Part shown: in pieces, positions 1 through 3,966 of the stretch | Layout: every line of letters begins with the position of its first letter | Position numbering within the stretch: position 1 is the stretch's first letter | The notes under the pieces: generated by a model | The model's database searches: none | The model's input: the letters and a program-made list of their open reading frames with translations, nothing else | Told to the model about the DNA's origin: nothing | NCBI GenBank assembly: GCA_031424975.1 | Contig: JANPIL010000416.1 | Span: 1 to 5,478, forward strand | DNA: 5,478 bases | Reading direction: 5' to 3' | From: Xanthocytophaga sp031424975 | Lineage (GTDB): Bacteria; Bacteroidota; Bacteroidia; Cytophagales; 172606-1 | Made by a program: the position numbers and the translations under genes

Positions 1-432
1 TCGCCGTGGCGGCCGCTCATCAATGTCAAGGACATGGCCATCGCCATTGAATGGGCCATCAGCCGTCCGGCTTCCAACGGTGGCGAGTTTTTGGCCGTGA
101 ACACGGGCAGCAGCGAATGGAACTACCAAGTGAAGGAATTGGCCGAAGCCGTGGCGACGGTGATTCCGGGAACCAAGGTTTCCGTAAACGCCGAAGCACC
201 GCCCGACAAGCGTTCGTACCGCGTGAATTTCGACTTGTACGGTCAACTGGCCCCCAACCACCAGACACGCCGCAAACTGATTGACACGATTGAGGAACTG
301 CGCGACAACCTGACGGAAATGGGCTTTGCCGACGGCAACTTCCGCAACTCGCAGTACATGCGCCTGATGGTGCTGAACCGGCTGCAAGACAAACACTTGA
401 TTGACACGCAATTGGTTTGGACAAACGCGTAA
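1..432 (+). CDS. NAD-dependent sugar epimerase/dehydratase (extended SDR), C-terminal part
   Basis: The reading frame is open from base 1 to a TAA at 430-432, so 143 codons of the C-terminal end are visible and the N-terminal Rossmann half lies outside the window. The opening residues (RPLINVKDMAIAIEWAI) resemble the substrate-domain segment of extended short-chain dehydrogenases that act on nucleotide sugars. GGEFLAVNTG and the closing FRNSQYMRLMVL...LVW pattern resemble surface-polysaccharide-cluster SDR proteins. The glycine-rich NAD motif and catalytic YxxxK are not visible, so the exact reaction (4-epimerase, 4,6-dehydratase or reductase) cannot be assigned. An ATG at 34 is internal and not the real start. 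The RfbC-like epimerase downstream on the same strand supports a role in making a modified sugar nucleotide. The family call is fairly sure; the substrate is unknown. Confidence 0.85.
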   Translation, partial: SPWRPLINVKDMAIAIEWAISRPASNGGEFLAVNTGSSEWNYQVKELAEAVATVIPGTKVSVNAEAPPDKRSYRVNFDLYGQLAPNHQTRRKLIDTIEELRDNLTEMGFADGNFRNSQYMRLMVLNRLQDKHLIDTQLVWTNA

Positions 433-443
433 AAAAGCGTTTG
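422..443 (+). terminator. Weak hairpin spanning the stop codon of the SDR gene
   Basis: Seven perfect base pairs (CAAACGC at 422-428 with GCGTTTG at 437-443) enclose an 8-nt A-rich loop that contains most of the TAA stop. Only a short T4 tract (447-450) follows, so this is at best a weak terminator or an mRNA 3'-end structure. It could also be chance. Confidence 0.25.
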
Positions 444-482
444 CCGTTTTGCGTCTGCTGTTGGAAGATATTGTTGGTAAAC

Positions 483-522
483 GTGCGGAAGACGTTGCAA
501 TGCAATGCAACGTCTCCCGCAC
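483..522 (+). repeat. Inverted repeat/hairpin in the SDR-rfbC spacer
   Basis: Bases 483-499 pair with 506-522 (17 positions, one A/C mismatch at 489/516) around the 6-nt loop ATGCAA. The core arms are GACGTTGCA and TGCAACGTC. No T tract follows, so it does not look like an intrinsic terminator. It ends 18 nt before the first AAAATAGTATCTTT motif. Possible roles are an operator-like palindrome, an mRNA stability element, or a REP-like repeat. The pairing is seen directly; the role is unknown. Confidence 0.7.
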
Positions 523-540
523 AACACCTATGCAAGCCGC

Positions 541-569
541 AAAATAGTATCTTTCGAAAAGGCGAAACC
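541..569 (+). promoter_or_regulatory. Three-copy motif AAAATAGTATCTTT, copy A
   Basis: The 14-base block AAAATAGTATCTTT (541-554) is followed at fixed spacing by AAACC (565-569). The same layout occurs at 1255-1283 and 3938-3966. TATCTTTC resembles the Bacteroidota -7 box TAnnTTTG except for its last base. No TTTG -33 box is evident 19-21 nt upstream of this copy. It lies about 87 nt before the rfbC-like ATG, so it could be that gene's promoter. Promoter function is inference. Confidence 0.5.
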
Positions 570-655
570 CCACTAAAAACAAGTTCGGGCAATCACCTGA
601 AATTAACTTTTACAGTGGTAGTTATTCAAAAACTTATCAATCAACAGTAAAACCC

Positions 656-1207
656 ATGATTTTTACCGAAACGGAATTGAAAGGCGCATTCATCTTGGAA
701 ATCAAGAAAATGGAGGACGAACGCGGCTTCTTCGGCCGTTCATGGTGTGCCCGCGAATTGGAGCAGCACGGCCTGAACGCCAACGCGCGGCAAGCCAACG
801 TGTCGTACAACAAACTGAAGGGAACCCTGCGCGGAATGCACTTTCAGCGCGCCCCGCACCAGGAAACCAAACTCGTGCGCTGCACCAAGGGAGCCATCTG
901 CGATGTAATCATTGACCTGCGCCCCGCCTCACCGACCTACAAGCATTGGATTGGCGTGGAGCTGACCGCCGACAACTACAAGATGCTGTACGTGCCCGAG
1001 GATTTTGCCCACGGCTTCATCACTTTGGAAGACGATACAGAAGTGACCTACCAAGTAACCCAGTTCTACACGCCCGGAGCCGAAGGCGGCATCCGGTGGG
1101 ACGATCCGGCATTCAACATCCAATGGCCCATCGTTCCGACAGTGGTTTCGGGCAAGGACGCGGTGTGGGCCGATTTTGACGAAGCCCTGCTCCAACCCGT
1201 AGCCTGA
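656..1207 (+). CDS. rfbC: dTDP-4-dehydrorhamnose 3,5-epimerase family protein (RfbC/RmlC-like)
   Basis: This 183-residue protein matches the usual length of RmlC cupin epimerases, which invert C3 and/or C5 of 4-keto-6-deoxy sugar nucleotides in the cytoplasm. Family landmarks appear in order: ERGFFGRSW (22-30); GTLRGMHFQ (56-64), with His62 as the expected catalytic base; Lys72 in ETKLVR; DVIIDLRPASPTY (83-95); YVPEDFAHGF (112-121) with His119; Tyr132 and Tyr138 near the expected general-acid position; and Asp168 in SGKD, the expected dyad partner of the histidine. The active site therefore looks intact. ATG 656 is preceded by an A-rich stretch without a clear Shine-Dalgarno, as is usual in Bacteroidota. 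Its neighbours are an SDR sugar enzyme and a SAF oxidoreductase rather than rmlA, rmlB or rmlD. The substrate may therefore be another keto-deoxy sugar nucleotide (dTDP- or CDP-linked), and single-site epimerisation cannot be excluded. Confidence 0.88.
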   Translation: MIFTETELKGAFILEIKKMEDERGFFGRSWCARELEQHGLNANARQANVSYNKLKGTLRGMHFQRAPHQETKLVRCTKGAICDVIIDLRPASPTYKHWIGVELTADNYKMLYVPEDFAHGFITLEDDTEVTYQVTQFYTPGAEGGIRWDDPAFNIQWPIVPTVVSGKDAVWADFDEALLQPVA

Positions 1208-1223
1208 ACAGTCAACACAATTT

Positions 1224-1316
1224 TGAATGAGTGAATGACAGAATGAGCGAATAAAAAATAGTATCTTTTCCAACGCCCAAACCTGCCATTCATTCATTCT
1301 GTCATTCACTCATTCA
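1224..1316 (+). repeat. Long inverted repeat (29-position stem) enclosing motif copy B
   Basis: Bases 1224-1252 are complementary to 1288-1316 over 29 positions, with one C/A mismatch (1248/1292) and one G-U-type pair (1247/1293). The 35-nt loop (1253-1287) holds motif copy B. The arms are built from degenerate 4-nt units (TGAA, TGAG, TGAC on the left; ATTC/CATT on the right), so the structure mixes simple repeat and palindrome. It fills most of the 121-nt spacer between the rfbC-like gene and the SAF oxidoreductase. No T tract follows the right arm, so a standard terminator is unlikely. Confidence 0.85.
1255..1283 (+). promoter_or_regulatory. Three-copy motif AAAATAGTATCTTT, copy B
   Basis: AAAATAGTATCTTT (1255-1268) is followed by AAACC (1279-1283), with the same 24-nt offset as in the other two copies. 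It sits in the loop of the 29-position inverted repeat, 60 nt before the SAF oxidoreductase ATG. TATCTTTT is one base off the TAnnTTTG -7 consensus. No TTTG lies at the -33 position, which falls in the left arm. It is a candidate promoter for the downstream gene, unproven. Confidence 0.5.
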
Positions 1317-1328
1317 CCCATTGAACAC

Positions 1329-2657
1329 ATGATTATCGTAGACACAGCCTTAGAAAAAAGACACCGCGAGAACAATCCTATCCGCGTGGCGATGGTGGGT
1401 GCCGGTTTTATGGCACGCGGCATTGCCCTGCAAATCTGCCGTTATGTGGATGGCATGGAATTGGTCGCCATCTCCAACCGGACATTGGAAACCGCCAAAC
1501 GCGCCTACCGCGAATCGGGTGTGGAAGACACCGTGACCGTTGAGACAACCGCACAATTGGAAGAAGCCATTTCGCGTGGCAAGTACGCCGTCACCGACAA
1601 TCCCATGCTGCTTTGCGAGGCGGGCAACGTGGATGCGGTGATTGAAGTGACCGGAGCCATTGAATACGGGGCGCGGGTGGTGATGCACGCCATAAAAAAC
1701 GGCAAGCACGTGATCCTGATGAATGCCGAAGTGGACGGCACCATCGGCTCGATCCTCAAAATGTACGCCGATAAGGCGGGTGTCACCTACACCGTTGCCG
1801 ACGGCGACCAGCCCGGCGTAATCATGAACCTGTACCGTTTTGTAAAAGGAATCGGCGTGAAACCCGTGCTGCTGGGCAACATCAAAGGCTTGCACGATCC
1901 GTACCGGAACCCGACCACGCAAAAGGCATTCGCCGAAAAATGGGGTCAGAATCCGGCCATGGTCACTTCGTTTGCCGACGGCACCAAAATCTCGTATGAG
2001 CAGGCCTGCGTGGCCAATGCCACCGGAATGCGCGTGGGCAAACGCGGAATGTTCGGCCCGACGATGGAAGCGGGCACGCCCATTGAAAAGACGACCAAGC
2101 TGTTTCCCGAACTCTACAATTTGGACGAATGGCTGGCCGGCCCCGGCATCGTGGATTATGTGGTGGGTGCGGCTCCCGGTCCGGGCGTGTTTGTGCTGGG
2201 CACGCACGACCACCCGACCATGCGCCATTACCTCAACCTGTACAAACTCGGCGAAGGCCCGCTGTATTGCTTCTACACACCCTACCACCTGTGCCATTTT
2301 GAAATCCACAATACCGTGGCACGTGCCGTGCTGTTTGGTGATGCCACCCTCGCCCCCATCGGCGCGCCGTGCGTGGAAGTGGTAACCACCGCCAAGATTG
2401 ACCTGAAGGCGGGCGAAACCGTGGACGGGCTGGGCGAATACATGACCTATGGCTTGGCGGAAAACTACGACACCGCCCGCGCCGAAAACCTGCTGCCCAT
2501 CGGCTTGGCCGAAGGTGCGAAACTGAAAGCCGACGTGCCCAAAGACAAAGTGCTGACCTTTGACGATGTGGAGTTTCCTGCCGGACTGTTGAGTTTGGAA
2601 TTGTACCGTGAGCAACTGGCAAAGTTTCCGCCCGCCCCCGTCAAGGTGCTGGCGTGA
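1329..2657 (+). CDS. NAD(P)-dependent oxidoreductase, homoserine-dehydrogenase-like, with C-terminal SAF domain
   Basis: This is a complete 442-residue protein. An N-terminal Rossmann fold is visible at IRVAMVGAGFMARG (18-31), followed by the second half of the nucleotide-binding domain (AVIEVTGAIEYGARV, 103-117; KHVILMNAEVDGTIG, 126-140). The middle resembles the homoserine-dehydrogenase-like catalytic region (VADGDQPGVIMNLYRFVKG, GNIKGLHDPYRNPT). The C-terminus (about 345-415) has SAF-type features: a strand-rich VVTTAKIDLKAGETVDG segment and a late KADVPKDKVLTFDDVE, as in SAF domains of sugar-acid dehydratases and sialic-acid synthases. It is not an ordinary homoserine dehydrogenase: no ACT or aspartokinase domain is present and no threonine-pathway genes are nearby. 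Its position after two sugar-nucleotide enzymes suggests oxidation or reduction of an unusual sugar intermediate (inference). ATG 1329 follows the inverted-repeat spacer with no clear Shine-Dalgarno. A strong terminator begins 34 nt after the stop, so this is the last gene of the unit. Confidence 0.85.
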   Translation: MIIVDTALEKRHRENNPIRVAMVGAGFMARGIALQICRYVDGMELVAISNRTLETAKRAYRESGVEDTVTVETTAQLEEAISRGKYAVTDNPMLLCEAGNVDAVIEVTGAIEYGARVVMHAIKNGKHVILMNAEVDGTIGSILKMYADKAGVTYTVADGDQPGVIMNLYRFVKGIGVKPVLLGNIKGLHDPYRNPTTQKAFAEKWGQNPAMVTSFADGTKISYEQACVANATGMRVGKRGMFGPTMEAGTPIEKTTKLFPELYNLDEWLAGPGIVDYVVGAAPGPGVFVLGTHDHPTMRHYLNLYKLGEGPLYCFYTPYHLCHFEIHNTVARAVLFGDATLAPIGAPCVEVVTTAKIDLKAGETVDGLGEYMTYGLAENYDTARAENLLPIGLAEGAKLKADVPKDKVLTFDDVEFPAGLLSLELYREQLAKFPPAPVKVLA

Positions 2658-2691
2658 TTAGAAGTATTGCACTGGCTAAAAAAGTAAAGAC

Positions 2692-2735
2692 AAAAAAAGG
2701 CGTTGGCGGTTTAATTACCGCCAACGCCTTTTTTT
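2692..2735. terminator. Bidirectional intrinsic terminator between convergent genes
   Basis: A perfect 19-bp stem (2692-2710 with 2717-2735) encloses the 6-nt loop TTAATT. The stem has a GC-rich core (GGCGTTGGCGGT and its complement) flanked by A7 on the left and T7 on the right. On either strand the hairpin therefore ends in a U tract. It closes the sugar cluster ending at 2657 and could also stop minus-strand transcripts from the ORF ending at 2799. The symmetry fits a shared terminator for converging units. Confidence 0.95.
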
Positions 2736-2798
2736 GTGCGCAAACCAGAAAACGCACGTGAGCAGATATCCATGGGCGTATTACCCCTTCGGCACATA

Positions 2799-3062
2799 CT
2801 ACGCCGTGTTCGTTCGGAATGGCAGGAAATGCCGTGCATACAACTCATCAATAGCAGAAGTGTCGGCCAGCCGAAAGTAGGAACGGATAGCCACTTTGCA
2901 GCCCTTTTCAAAGTTATCGAAACTGCTGGCATCGCGCAGCCGGTATTCATGCCGTTCTATTTGCTGATCTTCGGGTTCGTATTGGCATACGGGATATCTT
3001 TCACTGAATTCCCTCTGTGCGAGGATTTCAACGGCGGCAGTCATTATTTCGATGGTGTGCAT
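2799..3062 (-). CDS. Hypothetical protein, 87 residues, unrecognised
   Basis: The product is small, charged and soluble-looking (87 residues), with no obvious signal peptide or membrane segment. I do not recognise a family. Notable stretches are YEPEDQQIERHEYRLRD (28-44) and SSFDNFEKGCKVAIRSYFRL (46-65), which look like real amphipathic protein sequence rather than shadow ORF composition. The frame opens after a TGA at 3099-3101, and ATG 3062 is the first ATG, with no convincing Shine-Dalgarno. It ends 64 nt from the two-way terminator, which suits a minus-strand transcript finishing there. It follows the DUF2383-like gene on the same strand after a 122-nt gap, so co-transcription is possible. 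A plus-strand ORF overlaps the same bases (see rejected items). A degenerate remnant of a longer gene is another possibility. Confidence 0.45.
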   Translation of the reverse strand: MHTIEIMTAAVEILAQREFSERYPVCQYEPEDQQIERHEYRLRDASSFDNFEKGCKVAIRSYFRLADTSAIDELYARHFLPFRTNTA

Positions 3063-3184
3063 GATAAGCGAACCTGTTTTGGCTGGTTGAAAATCGTTTC
3101 ATTCAGTAACCTGACTAATATGTAAAAAACCGTGCCAGACTTGACACACTCCCCGCCACGCGTTGCAAAACCGACCGTGAAAAT

Positions 3185-3676
3185 CTACTCTCCGGATGAG
3201 GAGAACGATTTTTCCTGCCGTTCCAGCAAGCCACGCAGCGAATCAGGCAGGCCGGATGTATCTGCCAAGGCGTGGCCGTACAAGGCGAGCAAAGAGGATT
3301 CGGCTTGGCCGGCCATTTCCGCCAACCTTTCCGAATCGTTTCCCGTCCCGGCGGTAATTTCCGTCCATACGCGCTGGTGCTCATTGTCGCGGTTGGCCTC
3401 TGATTGGGCCGCATCGCCAAATTGCGCCAGTTCCTTGAGCAATTCCTCATTGCACCGGTGGCTGGCGGCGGCTTTACCCGCAAACTCACTTTTCAGTGCC
3501 GCATCCGTAGTCCGGCCTTGCAGGTTCCCGTAGCCATCGGCCCGGGTGGCGTGTGCGGCCATAAGTTCCTGAAGGGTGGCGACCGGGTTTTGTGTCTGGC
3601 TTTGCATGGCAAATTGAATTTGGATGAACAGACAGACGCTAAAAAACAGTGCCACCCGCCCAAGTTTCCTTTGCAT
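3185..3676 (-). CDS. PA2169/DUF2383-like four-helix-bundle protein with putative export signal
   Basis: The product is 163 residues from the ATG at 3674-3676. The first 23 residues look like a Sec signal: basic MQRKLGR, then hydrophobic VALFFSVCLFIQIQ, with possible cleavage after FA (22-23). There is no lipobox. The rest fits the ferritin-like PA2169/DUF2383 pattern: TLQELMAAHATRADGYGNLQ (34-53), a second helix ALKSEFAGKAA (60-70), a single W in RVWTEI (102-107), then ESSLLALYGHAL (126-137) and LPDSLRGLLERQ (143-154). The biochemical role of this family is unsettled; stress or storage roles are usually suggested. Family members are commonly cytoplasmic, so an exported form would be unusual. 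An alternative start at Met24 (3607) would give a 140-residue version without the signal. A longer start at 3835 is rejected because it would run antisense through the riboswitch. The gene is divergent from the riboswitch-controlled receptor. The family call rests on pattern memory and is moderate. Confidence 0.65.
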   Translation of the reverse strand: MQRKLGRVALFFSVCLFIQIQFAMQSQTQNPVATLQELMAAHATRADGYGNLQGRTTDAALKSEFAGKAAASHRCNEELLKELAQFGDAAQSEANRDNEHQRVWTEITAGTGNDSERLAEMAGQAESSLLALYGHALADTSGLPDSLRGLLERQEKSFSSSGE

Positions 3677-3701
3677 CCTTGCTTTTTTTCGCTGTAATTT
3701 G
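3670..3701 (+). promoter_or_regulatory. Candidate promoter for the TPP-riboswitch transcript
   Basis: TTTG (3670-3673) and TAATTTG (3695-3701) are separated by 21 nt. This resembles the Bacteroidota pattern TTTG-N19-21-TAnnTTTG, although the -7 box is one base short. Transcription would start around 3708, leaving a short leader before the riboswitch. The -33 part overlaps the start codon of the divergent gene. The assignment is weak. Confidence 0.3.
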
Positions 3702-3729
3702 TCGCAGTCAAATAAACGACAATGAATTG

Positions 3730-3805
3730 GTCTTAGGGGTGCCCAAAACGGGCTGAGATCACACCCTTTGAACCTGATCCGGTTAGTACCGGCGAAGGAA
3801 AAGAC
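3730..3805 (+). ncRNA. TPP riboswitch (THI element)
   Basis: The conserved thiamin pyrophosphate aptamer parts appear in order. P1 is GTCTT (3730-3734) with AAGAC (3801-3805). P2 is GGGTG (3737-3741) with CACCC (3762-3766). P3 is a short CCC/GGG stem around an A-rich loop, followed by the signature CTGAGA (3753-3758). The second arm carries GAACCTGATCCGG (3770-3782), a CCGG/CCGG P5 stem around TTAGTA (3783-3788), and GCGAAGGAA (3792-3800). P1 ends one base before an ATG at 3807, and the AAGGA at 3795-3799 could serve as that ATG's ribosome-binding site. This layout suits control of translation initiation on TPP binding. Downstream is a TonB-dependent receptor, matching known thiamin-regulated outer-membrane receptors in Bacteroidota. 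Confidence 0.95.
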
Positions 3806-3806
3806 A

Positions 3807-3944
3807 ATGCAACGTTTCCGAACGGACAAATCCATGTCCGGCGCGGAATGCGTTCCGTATGTATTCCATCAGGATTTCAGGGGTTTCAATTTACACGGAC
3901 AGGTCTTGCCCCAGGCTTGCCCTTTGTCTCACCCGGTAAAATAG
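3807..3944 (+). CDS. Possible 45-codon leader ORF directly after the riboswitch
   Basis: ATG 3807 lies one base after riboswitch helix P1 and 7 nt after AAGGA (3795-3799), the best ribosome-binding context in the window. The frame runs 45 codons (MQRFRTDKSMSG...SHPVK) to a TAG at 3942-3944. It is in the same frame as the TonB receptor, whose TTG start comes 6 nt later. The peptide is not signal-like and I do not recognise it. It could be a translated leader that couples the riboswitch to the receptor, the remnant of an older start, or chance. Position supports it more than sequence does. Confidence 0.35.
   Translation: MQRFRTDKSMSGAECVPYVFHQDFRGFNLHGQVLPQACPLSHPVK
3815..3857 (+). promoter_or_regulatory. 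Alternative hairpins downstream of the riboswitch
   Basis: Two local hairpins are visible: CGGACA (3823-3828) with TGTCCG (3835-3840), and CGGAA (3844-3848) with TTCCG (3853-3857). A second TTCCG at 3816-3820 can pair with the same CGGAA, giving a mutually exclusive fold that encloses the first hairpin. No T tract follows, so this is not an obvious intrinsic terminator. It could be part of an expression platform or chance. Confidence 0.3.
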
Positions 3945-3966
3945 TATCTTTTGAAAACCCGAAACC
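3938..3966 (+). promoter_or_regulatory. Three-copy motif AAAATAGTATCTTT, copy C
   Basis: AAAATAGTATCTTT (3938-3951) is followed by AAACC (3962-3966) at the same offset as copies A and B. This copy has the best promoter look: TTTG at 3923-3926, then 18 nt to TATCTTTTG. The apparent TTG start of the TonB receptor begins at its last base, and the leader ORF's stop TAG lies inside it. If transcription started here it would begin inside the receptor gene, so either the motif is not a promoter in this place or the start assignment is wrong. Confidence 0.45.

Noticed and set aside
59..592. Minus-strand open frames over the SDR gene and spacer
   Set aside because: They are rich in Cys, Ser and Arg, antisense to a recognisable SDR C-terminus, and run through the spacer hairpin.
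1224..1316. CRISPR-like or simple tandem repeat reading of the TGAA/ATTC units
   Set aside because: There are only two arms, in inverted orientation, with a single loop and no regular spacers. It is a palindrome rather than an array.
1350..2615. 421-codon open frame on the minus strand
   Set aside because: It lies fully antisense to the SAF oxidoreductase, is rich in His, Gly and Val in the way of GC-rich shadow frames, and shows no family pattern.
2736..3125. 129-codon plus-strand ORF starting at GTG
   Set aside because: It starts directly after the terminator stem, shows no family pattern, and overlaps a more protein-like minus-strand ORF.
3121..3184. Minus-strand terminator with a T6 run (complement of 3124-3129) after the DUF2383-like gene
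   Set aside because: Only about four base pairs (CGTG/CACG) can be drawn before the T run, which is too weak to call.
3677..3835. Upstream extension of the DUF2383-like gene to an ATG at 3835
   Set aside because: The extra 53 residues would be read antisense through the TPP riboswitch and lack protein-like features, while the ATG at 3676 begins a signal-like peptide.
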